Assembly (NCBI GenBank): GCA_003553485.1
Contig: PWEJ01000151.1
Coordinates: 1-53,841, forward strand
Source of the DNA: Halanaerobiaceae bacterium
GTDB lineage: Bacteria; Bacillota; Halanaerobiia; Halanaerobiales; Halarsenatibacteraceae
Length of the DNA: 53,841 nucleotides
Direction: 5' to 3'
Both the position numbers and the translations under genes were made by a program. Of the stretch, positions 26,057 through 35,057 are shown piece by piece. The number at the start of each line of letters is the position of its first letter. Position 1 is the stretch's first letter. The notes under the pieces are model-generated. The model did not search any database, was not told where the DNA came from, and saw nothing but the letters and a program-made list of their open reading frames with translations.

Positions 26057-27091
26057 CTAGAAATCTATTACTATTCGATAGTTCTCAGGTTCTTCCATTT
26101 CTTGAAAGGCTAATTCTATATCAGTAAATCTTATTCTCTTGCTAATCAAATCCTGAAATTTTTCACCTTCGCTCTCTAAAATATCGACGGCTTTAGCAAA
26201 ACTTTTTTTAGTATGCTTGGTTACGCCTGTCAGATAAACTTCATCATAGTGAAGTAACGAGGGAGAGATCTCTAATTTCCCCTCGGATCTCACAGAACCA
26301 TAGACCACCAATCTTCCATTAAAACCTAAGCATTCTACTCCCTCTTGTAAGGCCGCAATATTACCAGCAGTAAATATGACCGCATCTACTCCCCTTCCTT
26401 GAGTAAATTTTTGACAATATTCTACCACATCCTCAGCAAAGGGGTTTACTGTTGCCACTTCCAGGTTTTTAGCAATATGATTACGACGGTAATCATTAGG
26501 TTCACTTACTATAACTGAAACTCCCAATCTTTTTCCTAAAATTGCATTGAGATATCCCATTATTCCTGCTCCAATAACCAATAAGCTATCGCCAAAATTC
26601 AACTGAGCCCTCTCAATGCTACGCACAACACAGGCTAGTGGCTCTGCTAAAGTAGCTGTATCTTGATAGCTAAGATTATTAAACTTGTTTACTTCATATC
26701 CATAGGCGGTAATATATTCAGCAAAACCTCCGGGACCCCAGAGGCCTGAAGAGTCTTCTCCGGCATTTTCACAAAGATGATCATCTCCTCGGCGACAGTA
26801 ATAGCACTCTCCACAGCGGGTCAATTTTGCTACAGCAACCTGATCGCCAGGTTTTAAATCCTGATATATTCCAGCCCCTACCTCCTCAACAACTCCATAT
26901 ATTTCATGGCCGCCGGCAAAGGGAAAGGCTGTTGAATCTTCGTTATGATACATTTTATTCTCCCAGGTACAGAGACCGCAGGATTTTACTTTGACTAAAA
27001 CTTTATTTTCAGCTAACTCAGGCATCTCTTTTTCTTCCAGTCGTATATCCTTAGTTCCATGCATTATCGCTTGTGTTATTTTTTGTTTCAT
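26057..27091 (-). CDS. Zinc-dependent medium-chain alcohol/polyol dehydrogenase (C)
   Basis: 344 residues, MDR superfamily. Catalytic zinc motif CGLCTWENKMY and GGHEIYG, structural lobe CGECYYCRRGDDHLC, and NAD fold GAGIMGYLNAIL with an acidic residue after the second strand (SEPNDYR). It shares CGLCTWE and overall order with dehydrogenase A, so the two are paralogues. Directly downstream of the aldolase and upstream of the FGGY kinase, it most likely takes part in the same sugar route. Whether A and C work on different isomers or on successive carbons is open. Confidence 0.85.
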   Translation of the reverse strand: MKQKITQAIMHGTKDIRLEEKEMPELAENKVLVKVKSCGLCTWENKMYHNEDSTAFPFAGGHEIYGVVEEVGAGIYQDLKPGDQVAVAKLTRCGECYYCRRGDDHLCENAGEDSSGLWGPGGFAEYITAYGYEVNKFNNLSYQDTATLAEPLACVVRSIERAQLNFGDSLLVIGAGIMGYLNAILGKRLGVSVIVSEPNDYRRNHIAKNLEVATVNPFAEDVVEYCQKFTQGRGVDAVIFTAGNIAALQEGVECLGFNGRLVVYGSVRSEGKLEISPSLLHYDEVYLTGVTKHTKKSFAKAVDILESEGEKFQDLISKRIRFTDIELAFQEMEEPENYRIVIDF

Positions 27092-27108
27092 AAATTATTC
27101 CTCCTAAA

Positions 27109-27885
27109 TTAAGCAAAATATTGCATAACATCAGCAGCACTTTTATTATCATGAATAATTTCCTTTAATGCCCTGGTCATAGCAACTGTATCATCAGCAC
27201 CCCAGATATTTCTGCCAATAGCTACTCCAGCTGCCCCTGCTTGCATTGCCTCTTCAATTGAGGCTAAAAAATCCTGTCTCTTATCTGTTTTAGCTCCACC
27301 TAGAATAACTACTGGCACAAATGTATTCTTTAAAACTTCTGCATAATCATCAGTATATTTAGTTTTGATAAAGTCTACTCCCAGCTCACTGGCTATCCTA
27401 ATACCTAAAGCAATATTAGCAGGAGTATCCAGCTCTGGATCGCTATCAAAGCCACCAGGTACCATCTCACCTGCAACAGGCAGGTGCCATTTTCGAGCTT
27501 GATTTACCACTTCAGCTACAGCTGGTAAGGTGAGCTCTTCCACTCCTTCTCCAGGAGCTCCATTTACCATAACAGCATCTGCTCCTAACCTGATAGCATC
27601 CTCTACTCCATAGGCCAAACGACTTTCATGACCTCCCCCTAAACGAGTGGGAGGAAGATCAAGGCGTAAAATAAGGCCTAAATCCGCCAGTTCTTCGGCA
27701 TGTCTTTCAGCAAAACCAGGGTTAGCTAAAACAGCATCAGCTCCTCCTTCTTTGATATCTCTAATAGCCTGCTTGGGATCTATCAAGCCAGGAATTTGTT
27801 CTGAATAAGTCCCATGATCCATAGCTACAATCAACGACTTACCATCTGCTTTAATTATCTGTCTCAAGTTGCGAGTTTTGCTCAT
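27109..27885 (-). CDS. Class I (DhnA/LsrF-type) aldolase
   Basis: 258 residues. The beta-barrel aldolase fold is indicated by LIVAMDHGTY (residues 18-27), the Schiff-base lysine in DFIKTKYTDDY near 176, and VVILGGAKTD near 195. The family includes archaeal fructose-bisphosphate aldolase, LsrF and aminodeoxyheptulosonate synthase. With a ketose dehydrogenase and an FGGY kinase next to it, cleavage of a ketose phosphate into a triose and an aldehyde is the best reading. The aldehyde could go to the AOR enzyme of this cluster (inference). Start ATG follows TTGGAGG. Confidence 0.85.
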   Translation of the reverse strand: MSKTRNLRQIIKADGKSLIVAMDHGTYSEQIPGLIDPKQAIRDIKEGGADAVLANPGFAERHAEELADLGLILRLDLPPTRLGGGHESRLAYGVEDAIRLGADAVMVNGAPGEGVEELTLPAVAEVVNQARKWHLPVAGEMVPGGFDSDPELDTPANIALGIRIASELGVDFIKTKYTDDYAEVLKNTFVPVVILGGAKTDKRQDFLASIEEAMQAGAAGVAIGRNIWGADDTVAMTRALKEIIHDNKSAADVMQYFA

Positions 27886-27977
27886 TTTTTATTACCTCCA
27901 ATTTTTTGTTGCTGTATAAATTGCCAGTTATTTTGCCTGTAATTTAATTCTCTCTTGCCAATGTAACAAAATTTTAA

Positions 27978-29375
27978 TCAATAAGACAGAGACCGCCATT
28001 CCCGATTCCGCAAATATTTAGTTCCTGCTCTTTCACTTAAATCTTCTGCAATTTTTTGAGCTTTTTTAAGCACATTTTTTTCATCGGCCTTTAAAAGTTC
28101 ATTATCCTTAATTACAATCTCACCATCTACTACCACAGTCTCCACATTCTGAGGGCTAGAAGAATATACTAAAGTGGAGACGGGATTGTGTAGTGGAGTG
28201 GCAGTGGCTGTTTTTTGAGGATTAAACAAAAAGAGGTCGGCCTTTTTCCCCTTCTCTAAAGAGCCAATTTCATCTGCCATACCCAAGGCCTTGGCAGCAT
28301 CTATGGTTGCCATTTCTAAAACCTTTTCCGCCGTAATTACGGTGGGATCCAGTTTATCAACTTTATGGAGCAGAGCTGTAATCTTCATTACCTCAAGCAT
28401 ATTATTAGTATTATTGCTGGCAGCCCCATCGGTAGCCAGGCCTACATTTAAACCATTGCTAACCATCTCTGGTATAGGAGCCACGCCTGAAGATAAGTAC
28501 ATATTGCTGACAGGATTATGAGAAACCCCCGCATTAAAATAACGGGCCATTCTAATATCTCTATCTGTAAGATAAACACAGTGTACCATTAAAACATCTG
28601 GACCTAAAATTTCTAACTCTTCTAAAACATCAATATCAGAACTACCATGCAGCTTTTCCGTTGCTTCTCTATCAAAGGGTGTTTCAGAAATATGAACTGC
28701 TATTTTACTATTATATTCTTCAGCCAATCTTTTGCTCATAAGTAGAGAATCTTTGGTACTTAACCAGACAGCTCCAGGGGCAATCCATACTTTAATCCGA
28801 CCTTGCTGCTGGTTATGGTAAGCAGAAAATAGGCGCTGGCAATCTTTTTCTATATCCTCAGTTTTTTCAGCTAACTCTCTGGGAGTACCATATTCGAAGC
28901 CGTTATCCATATAGCCGCGAGCTAAAATTCCTCTTATTCCTAATTTGCCAAAGGCCTTAACAACACCATCAGCCACACCAGGTTCAGGATTAGCATGCAT
29001 ATAATCCAGGACAGTGGTGGTGCCACTATGTAAACCATCTAAAGAGCCCACCATCGCTCCGTAATAGGCATCCTCGGCCGTTAAATTAGCAGCACTGGGG
29101 AACATAGCTTTGACCAACCAATCTGAGAGAACATTATCATCTCCCAACCCTTTAATCAAGCTTTGAAATAAATGGTTATGAGTATTTATCAATCCCGGAA
29201 AAACATAGCGACCCTCTCCTGCTATAACCTCCCTGGCATCAGCCTCTTGCAGCTCTGCTGCTGGCAATATTTCCGCTATTTTACCATCTTTTATTGCCAG
29301 AGAGTGATCTGCCAAGATCTCTCGAGCAGGATTTAAAGTAATAATTGTAGCATTTTTAAGCAAAATATCATACAT
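27978..29375 (-). CDS. Amidohydrolase of the ATZ/TRZ-guanine deaminase-like group
   Basis: 465 residues. Metal ligands are NTHNHLF near residue 65, HISE in the middle, and LATDGAASNN. HNPVSNMYLSSGVAPIPEM resembles S-adenosylhomocysteine/methylthioadenosine deaminases and chlorohydrolases. The enzyme probably removes an amino group from a purine or pyrimidine ring, possibly while it still carries a sugar. It differs from the SsnA-like protein at 11380, so the cluster has two amidohydrolases that may act before and after ring opening. Guanine or 8-oxoguanine deaminase is an alternative. It is followed by the aldolase gene after 92 bases. Confidence 0.82.
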   Translation of the reverse strand: MYDILLKNATIITLNPAREILADHSLAIKDGKIAEILPAAELQEADAREVIAGEGRYVFPGLINTHNHLFQSLIKGLGDDNVLSDWLVKAMFPSAANLTAEDAYYGAMVGSLDGLHSGTTTVLDYMHANPEPGVADGVVKAFGKLGIRGILARGYMDNGFEYGTPRELAEKTEDIEKDCQRLFSAYHNQQQGRIKVWIAPGAVWLSTKDSLLMSKRLAEEYNSKIAVHISETPFDREATEKLHGSSDIDVLEELEILGPDVLMVHCVYLTDRDIRMARYFNAGVSHNPVSNMYLSSGVAPIPEMVSNGLNVGLATDGAASNNTNNMLEVMKITALLHKVDKLDPTVITAEKVLEMATIDAAKALGMADEIGSLEKGKKADLFLFNPQKTATATPLHNPVSTLVYSSSPQNVETVVVDGEIVIKDNELLKADEKNVLKKAQKIAEDLSERAGTKYLRNREWRSLSY

Positions 29376-29415
29376 TCATAACTACCCCCCTTTAATAATA
29401 ATGCTATTGAAAGAT

Positions 29416-30255
29416 TTAATAGTAATATTCTATAACCTGTGCCACCCCTGAATTGTCATTGGTATCGGTAACCAAAAAAGCTTCTTCTTTAAGTTTTGCT
29501 GTAGCATTTTTCATAGCTATACCAAAATCAGCTTCCCTAATAATTGTCAAATCATTGCTGGCATCTCCAAAAGCTATAATGTTATGCCAGCTAATTTCTT
29601 GTTTCTGTAAAAGTTCCTTTACAGCAGCAGCTTTATCCATCTCTCCTGGCAAAGCCTCTAATACCGGTGAATTATGGAGATAATCGATATAATACTCAGG
29701 ATATTTCTGTCGCCAGAAATTCAGGGAACTAGTTTTAAACATTACTTTATATATATTGCTTTTCATGATTATAGACCTCTTTGTAATTTGAGGCAGCTCA
29801 TTATCAGCACCAGGATAATCTTTTAGAACACCAGGCCGAAAAGATTTTTCTGCCAGCCAATCTTCTTCAGTCTCATAGGTCAGAGTAGCTATATTACCCT
29901 CTTTTTCAAGCCTGTTCTGCACTTTAGTGATAAATTCTAAACTCAAAGGAGTGCTCTGTTGAATTAAAGATAAAGTATTATTGCCAACTTTATAACTTAA
30001 TAGTCCGTTAAAACAGAGCAAATAATCAATTTTATTTAATAAATTTTTATAACTTTTAACCAAGCGAGGGGGTCTAGCAGTAGCTATAATTAAAGGAATC
30101 CCCTGCTCTTTAATGAATTGTAAAGCCTGTAAATTTTTTTCGCTGATCTCATTTTCATCACTTAAAAGAGTCCCATCTAAATCAATAATTATTGCCTTAA
30201 TGCGGGATAATGCCGGTAGCTTCTCTCTTTTATCCACCGTAAAGTCATCAGCCAC
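29416..30255 (-). CDS. Cof-type HAD phosphatase
   Basis: 279 residues. HAD motif I IDLDGTLLSDEN (about residues 24-35), motif II in IATARPP, and motifs III/IV in DKAAAVKELL and AFGDASNDLTII. The cap between them marks the Cof/type IIB group that acts on sugar phosphates and nucleotide-derived phosphates. The frame overlaps the preceding nucleotidase gene by 8 bases. The GTG at 30255 partly overlaps the AAAGGTGG site, and a GTG at 30237 is also possible, so the first few residues are uncertain. It is likely a sugar- or nucleotide-phosphate phosphatase in the same pathway. Confidence 0.85.
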   Translation of the reverse strand: MADDFTVDKREKLPALSRIKAIIIDLDGTLLSDENEISEKNLQALQFIKEQGIPLIIATARPPRLVKSYKNLLNKIDYLLCFNGLLSYKVGNNTLSLIQQSTPLSLEFITKVQNRLEKEGNIATLTYETEEDWLAEKSFRPGVLKDYPGADNELPQITKRSIIMKSNIYKVMFKTSSLNFWRQKYPEYYIDYLHNSPVLEALPGEMDKAAAVKELLQKQEISWHNIIAFGDASNDLTIIREADFGIAMKNATAKLKEEAFLVTDTNDNSGVAQVIEYYY

Positions 30256-31837
30256 CTTTCTCTTGATAATTTAATTTCCAGTAACTAAAGAATGGTATAT
30301 TTAATTCAGTTACTTTTTCCGCTTCTTTCATTAACAGGGTCTGTATTCTATCAGCTGATTTTTGCAAGATCTCTCTTTCCCTTAATAAATTCAAAGACTT
30401 TAATTGCTGATAGCTATATTCAGACATAACTACAGTTAATTCCCGGTCTTTTGCCAGAGGTTTATCTGAGAAACAAATTTGTTGTAGTCTTTTTCCCTTA
30501 GGCTCTCGAAAATCAATTATATATTCCAACTGGGAAAATAAATGGAAACGATATATTTGTAAATGTGGCTCTTGCCAGGCTGGAGAAATAACATAATCTT
30601 GTTCAGAGTAGGCTTCTTGAAACATACCATAGCTATATTCAATTATTTTTTTGATCTCTATTCCCTTTAATTTAACGGTCACCAAAAAGTCTCGATAAGG
30701 AAAAAAGTTAATAATATCTTTCCGGGTCAGATATTTCATCTCAGTACTGGTAAAATCAGGGTTAACTGGAGCCACCGCCGACAGTTCTGCCGAACTGTTT
30801 TGCAGTTGTGTATAATGAAGAAAATCAATTAGTATATTTTTTTTTAGGCAAAAGTCCTTCACTGCTTCTGTTATTACAATTGGTTTTGATAAAGCACAAA
30901 GTTTTTTCTGCTGCCAGTCAGCCAATGCTTTTTGGGCTGATTTTAAAAGCGGAGCAAAATCCGGGGCTGGTTTTTGTTTTTCTGTTGAAACAATCTCAGC
31001 CCGACAGCTAAATTGCCGCGGAGAAATATTATTCTCCTCTAAACTTTCAGCCTCCTCTTTCACAGTAATACTTATAAAGTTTTTTGCTCCCTGTCCTGGT
31101 TGAACTATTAGACAGTTATTGATGAAAGTATTATATAATTTATGCTGATGAGAAGTAAGAATAATATCGATCTCTGCAAATTTTTCAGCTAAATAAACAG
31201 CCTTATTCTCCTTAGATTTAGCCAATTCTTCTCCGCTTTCGGGATTCTTTTCTAACCCCCCATGATAAGCTACAATTATAAGGTCTGGTTGATAGGTTGC
31301 AGATAATCTCGGCAATTCTTTTTTTAATAATTCAGCTTCATCGATATATTGAAGCTGGTCAGCAAAGAGGGTTGGTTTTTCAAAATAAAGTGCTCTATTG
31401 CTTAAGCCAATTACTGCTATTTTTAGCTCTTGATGTTGAAAAATTTTATACTTAGTAAATAGGGGGTGGTTATCTTTTTTATTAACAATATTAGCAACCA
31501 AAAAAGGAAAGGGGGCTTTTTCTGACAAAGCTATTAGTCTTTCAAGTCCATAATCAAAGTCGTGATTACCTGGCACAAACCCCTGACAGCCTAGTTCTTC
31601 CATAACATGTAACCAGGGGTGTTCATTTTCTCTTTCTGTCAGAGAATAATAATGAGCCAAAGGACTTCCCTGCAAGGCATCACCTAGATCAAAATAAAGA
31701 TAAGGAATGTTCTTTGCAGTTAAAGAATTTTGGTAACTCTTTATTCCTGCTAACCCTGCTTTTTGATTAGTAACCGTATAGTTTCCATGTATATCGCCTG
31801 TTGCTATAATCTTGAACTCATTAGTTGTTTCTAGCAA
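30248..31837 (-). CDS. 5'-nucleotidase/UshA-family metallophosphatase without signal peptide
   Basis: 529 residues. The calcineurin-like domain has TGDIHGNY, FDLGDALQG, GNHDFDYG and SHQHK motifs (two-metal phosphatase), followed by a C-terminal domain of the 5'-nucleotidase type (about 320-520). The usual secretory signal peptide is missing, so it should act in the cytoplasm, perhaps on imported or internal nucleotides. The start is a TTG at 31837 with GGGAG 7 nt upstream. It overlaps the HAD phosphatase gene by 8 bases. It lies just downstream of the importer's binding protein, separated by a hairpin. Confidence 0.85.
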   Translation of the reverse strand: MLETTNEFKIIATGDIHGNYTVTNQKAGLAGIKSYQNSLTAKNIPYLYFDLGDALQGSPLAHYYSLTERENEHPWLHVMEELGCQGFVPGNHDFDYGLERLIALSEKAPFPFLVANIVNKKDNHPLFTKYKIFQHQELKIAVIGLSNRALYFEKPTLFADQLQYIDEAELLKKELPRLSATYQPDLIIVAYHGGLEKNPESGEELAKSKENKAVYLAEKFAEIDIILTSHQHKLYNTFINNCLIVQPGQGAKNFISITVKEEAESLEENNISPRQFSCRAEIVSTEKQKPAPDFAPLLKSAQKALADWQQKKLCALSKPIVITEAVKDFCLKKNILIDFLHYTQLQNSSAELSAVAPVNPDFTSTEMKYLTRKDIINFFPYRDFLVTVKLKGIEIKKIIEYSYGMFQEAYSEQDYVISPAWQEPHLQIYRFHLFSQLEYIIDFREPKGKRLQQICFSDKPLAKDRELTVVMSEYSYQQLKSLNLLREREILQKSADRIQTLLMKEAEKVTELNIPFFSYWKLNYQEKGG

Positions 31838-31859
31838 GGAAAAACTCCCTTCAGCTTAT

Positions 31860-31901
31860 AACAGAGCAAGCTCCCGGCTCTAATCCGGAAGCTGCCCTGT
31901 T
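31860..31901 (-). other. Intercistronic hairpin after the sugar-binding protein gene
   Basis: Long imperfect inverted repeat with a 42-nt span and arms of about 17 bases. It falls 12 bases after the binding-protein stop and has no T-run. Such hairpins often protect the upstream message or partly end transcription, raising binding-protein yield relative to downstream genes. That role is inferred. Confidence 0.6.
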
Positions 31902-31912
31902 AGTATAGTTAT

Positions 31913-33190
31913 TTACCAATCTAAAATTGCTTCTACATCACTGCGAGAAGCTTCTAGGGCTTCTTCGGCTGTTTTTTCTCCGGAAATGAAAGAAATGAGG
32001 TGGTCATTCATCCGACTTTCAATTCTGTTAGTAGTATCTTCTGGCCAGTTAAACCAATCAGAAAGACCTTCTTCCGCATGCTGATAAGAGAGTTCTACTA
32101 GAGGATATTCAGCAAAAAAGTCAGCCATGATGCCCTCAGGATCTGATACCGCTAAATTAGGAGTCATATAACCCATCTCTTCTACAACATAAGGCTGAGC
32201 AGTTTCAGAAACCATAAATTTGACAAACTCCCAGGAAGCCTGCTGTCTCTCATCTTCTTCAGCTAAGATGAAAATACCTGAACCACCACCTGGAGTGGAG
32301 CGAGGATTGCCATATTCGTCTTCTGCTGGCAAAAGACCAGCATCAACATCAAAAGAAGCATCTCGCTCAAAGGTAGTTAAGTTTCCAGTAGTGGACATAA
32401 TCATTGAAAGATCTCCAGCCAAAAATTCTTCAGCAGCCTGTTCTCCATCCATCAAAGGCCAGGCTTCTTCTTCAAATCTTAATTCTTCCCAGTACTGAAG
32501 AACTCGCTGGCCAGGCTCTTCATCAAAAAGAACCTCTTGTGCTTCTAAATCAGCCATCTCTCCTCCAAAAGATTCTAACATAGTTTGAAACTGCCAAACA
32601 TCAAAGTCCATTTGAAAAGCAATACCGCCAGAAGTATGATCAAGATTATTTAATTCAATAGCCCATTCCTTTACCTGCTCCCAGGTCTCTGGTTCTCGGG
32701 TAAATTCAATACCAGCTTCATCAAAGTGTTCTCTATTAACAAAAAGAAGCGGAGTACTTACCGCATAAGGGAAGCCATAGGTTTCATCTTCATGTTGAGT
32801 AAAGGAAAGCATTTTTTCATCCAGTTGACCAAGATCATAATTGTCTTCCTCTATATAAGAGTTTAATGAGGCAGTGTTAAAGCCTGTCCTCATAAAGTTA
32901 GTCATTGATAAGCCCATTAAAGTTACATCAGGAAGTTGACCTACTACAGCATAGGTCTGTAGCTGCTCCAATAATCCTCCATACCACCCTGGAACAGATT
33001 GATGAGAAACTTCAATATTTTCGTGTTCTTGATTGAAAATATCTATTTTTTCATCTACTGCCTGCTCCCTTTCTGCAGAAAAGACATGCCAGAATTCCAA
33101 CTCAACAACCTCGGCCTGAACAGAGGTAACTCCTAGAGTTAAAACCAAAGCAATTAGCAAAATAATAACTAAAAAATTTTTCTTAATCAT
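31913..33190 (-). CDS. ABC sugar importer, periplasmic substrate-binding protein
   Basis: 425 residues, family 1 (MalE/UgpB-like) binding protein. A Sec signal peptide covers about residues 1-26 and ends VQA-E. There is no lipobox cysteine, so it would be free in a periplasm rather than lipid-anchored. The mature part is strongly acidic, as in halophiles. EFWHVFSAEREQAVDEKI and FLAGDLSMIMSTTGN are typical of this family. It is the third of the three importer genes (permease, permease, binding protein). No ATPase gene is present, so a shared MsmK/MalK-type ATPase must be encoded elsewhere. Confidence 0.92.
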   Translation of the reverse strand: MIKKNFLVIILLIALVLTLGVTSVQAEVVELEFWHVFSAEREQAVDEKIDIFNQEHENIEVSHQSVPGWYGGLLEQLQTYAVVGQLPDVTLMGLSMTNFMRTGFNTASLNSYIEEDNYDLGQLDEKMLSFTQHEDETYGFPYAVSTPLLFVNREHFDEAGIEFTREPETWEQVKEWAIELNNLDHTSGGIAFQMDFDVWQFQTMLESFGGEMADLEAQEVLFDEEPGQRVLQYWEELRFEEEAWPLMDGEQAAEEFLAGDLSMIMSTTGNLTTFERDASFDVDAGLLPAEDEYGNPRSTPGGGSGIFILAEEDERQQASWEFVKFMVSETAQPYVVEEMGYMTPNLAVSDPEGIMADFFAEYPLVELSYQHAEEGLSDWFNWPEDTTNRIESRMNDHLISFISGEKTAEEALEASRSDVEAILDW

Positions 33191-33294
33191 TTTAAACCAC
33201 CTTTCTTTAATTGTGTTGATGAAAATATTTTACAAAAAAACAACTTTTTAAACCTTAAAAACTAAGCAAATTATCAACCCATATAATCCCCCCT

Positions 33295-34128
33295 TTAATC
33301 AATACCACTGGTGATTTGGCTTTTAATAAAGTGTTTCTGCCCAAGAATATAAACAATCAAAACTGGCAGAACTGCCAGTGTAGCAGCTGCCATGGTAGGC
33401 GCCCAGCGTACCAAAGTTTCATCTCTAAAAGTGACAATACCCAATGGCAAAGTCAATAGTTCCATATCCATTAGTACTACCAAAGGCCAGTAATACTCAT
33501 TCCAGTTTTGTACTAATTGTATTAATCCTACAGCAATAACTGCCGGAATACTGGTGCGAACATAGACATGATAAAGCGTCTGCCATGAATTACAGCCATC
33601 GATTGCTGCAGATTCATCTAAACTCTCTGGAACCTGCAGGAAAAACTGTCGGAGGACAAAAATAGCATAACCCTGAGCCACCCGAGGAATTATCACTCCT
33701 CGAAAAGTATTAATCCATTCCAATTCGTTAACGACCATAAAAGTTGGTAATAATATAGCCTGAGGAGGAATCATCATTGTACAAAGTACAAAGAAAAATA
33801 ATATTTCTCTCCCTTTAAAATCATAACGAGCAAAGGCGTAGGCGGCAAAAATGCCTACAAAAAGCTGGCCTAAAGTTAACATGGTAGAAACAAATATGCT
33901 ATTTAAAAACCATCTGCTATAAGGGGTTTGAGCAAATAAGGTATAATAGCCATGCAGAGAAAACCTTATGGGAATCAATCCCATTATGCGCTGGTGGACT
34001 GCTTCAGGATGAGCAAGGGAAACAGCGATCATCCAAATTACTGGAACCAACAAAACTAAAGAGGATAAAATCAAGACCCCATATAAAAGTAATGTTTTAA
34101 AGTTTAGTTTTTTAAGCATTGCTTGCAT
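33295..34128 (-). CDS. ABC sugar importer, permease (MalG/UgpE-like)
   Basis: 277 residues, six membrane segments with the conserved EAA loop for the ATPase at PESLDESAAIDGCNSWQTLYHVYV (read from about residue 165). This is the second-subunit type of a carbohydrate ABC importer. Start ATG at 34128 follows GAGGAGC with 7 nt spacing. It pairs with the permease gene 16 bases upstream and with the binding protein downstream. Confidence 0.93.
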   Translation of the reverse strand: MQAMLKKLNFKTLLLYGVLILSSLVLLVPVIWMIAVSLAHPEAVHQRIMGLIPIRFSLHGYYTLFAQTPYSRWFLNSIFVSTMLTLGQLFVGIFAAYAFARYDFKGREILFFFVLCTMMIPPQAILLPTFMVVNELEWINTFRGVIIPRVAQGYAIFVLRQFFLQVPESLDESAAIDGCNSWQTLYHVYVRTSIPAVIAVGLIQLVQNWNEYYWPLVVLMDMELLTLPLGIVTFRDETLVRWAPTMAAATLAVLPVLIVYILGQKHFIKSQITSGID

Positions 34129-34144
34129 TTTCTTAGCTCCTCGC

Positions 34145-35026
34145 TTATTGATAATGTACTCTTTCCTGCATTTTTTTAGCTACAAATAATGTCAATAGCA
34201 TCATTACGATAAACAATAAAGCTGCTGCCGCGCTGGCGACTCCGGTATTAAAAAACCGGAAGGCTTCTTGCCAAACATAAAAACTGATAACATTTGTAGC
34301 ATTACTGGGCCCTCCTCCAGTCATTATCTGCACCACATCAAAAACTCTAAAAGAAAATAACATGGTCATAACGAAAACAAAGAAAGTTACCGGAGTGAGA
34401 AGGGGCCAGGTGATAAATCTAAACTTCTGCCAGGCTGTTGCTCCATCGATTTCAGCGGCATCATAATAGCTATCATCGATATTTTTTAAGCCCGCTATAT
34501 ATAAAATCACATTATAACCAAAGGACTGCCAGATGCCTACAATGATGATAGCAATCAAGGCCGTATTGGAATAGTTTAACCAATTAGGCCCTATAATCCC
34601 AAATAAAGAAAGAAACTGATTAATAAAGCCTCTACGGGGAGCAAAAAGCAACTGGAAAGAAAGACTGGCTGCAGCAATGGAAAAAACAATAGGTAAAAAG
34701 AAAACAAATCTAAAGAAACCTCTAAAAGCACCTCTGGTCTTTTCAATTAGAATAGCATAAACTAGACCTAAAGCCACAGAAAAGGGGACCCGCCCCACTA
34801 CATAAAGGAGGGTGTTGCGAATTGAATACCAAAAGAGTTCATCATTGACTAAATTCCGATAATTCTCCAACCCCAACCACTGCATTTCCCCCGTCATTAA
34901 ATTCCAATCATTAAAACTCACATAAAGGGCATATATAAAGGGAGCTACAAAGAAAAATCCATATAGAATTAAAGCTGGAGATAAGTAAAAATAAGGTTCT
35001 ATCTTCTTCTTGATTTTATAAAACAA
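34145..35026 (-). CDS. ABC sugar importer, permease (MalF/UgpA-like)
   Basis: About 293 residues, six membrane segments, EAA loop at DSYYDAAEIDGATAWQKF near residue 190. An ATG at 35032 directly abuts the GGAGGG site, leaving no spacing; the TTG at 35026 has 6 nt and is the likelier start. It forms the transmembrane channel with the permease at 33295-34128. The system resembles glycerol-3-phosphate, maltose and other CUT1 importers for di- and oligosaccharides, so the imported ligand may be larger than a free monosaccharide. Confidence 0.92.
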   Translation of the reverse strand: MFYKIKKKIEPYFYLSPALILYGFFFVAPFIYALYVSFNDWNLMTGEMQWLGLENYRNLVNDELFWYSIRNTLLYVVGRVPFSVALGLVYAILIEKTRGAFRGFFRFVFFLPIVFSIAAASLSFQLLFAPRRGFINQFLSLFGIIGPNWLNYSNTALIAIIIVGIWQSFGYNVILYIAGLKNIDDSYYDAAEIDGATAWQKFRFITWPLLTPVTFFVFVMTMLFSFRVFDVVQIMTGGGPSNATNVISFYVWQEAFRFFNTGVASAAAALLFIVMMLLTLFVAKKMQERVHYQ

Positions 35027-35057
35027 GGTCATCCCTCCATAATTAATCTGGTCCTAA

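Noticed and set aside
24613-27885. AI-2 (Lsr) system, because an FGGY kinase and an LsrF-type aldolase are close together
   Set aside because: The importer is of CUT1 type, not LsrABCD; there is no LsrR or LsrG, and three polyol dehydrogenases are present instead.
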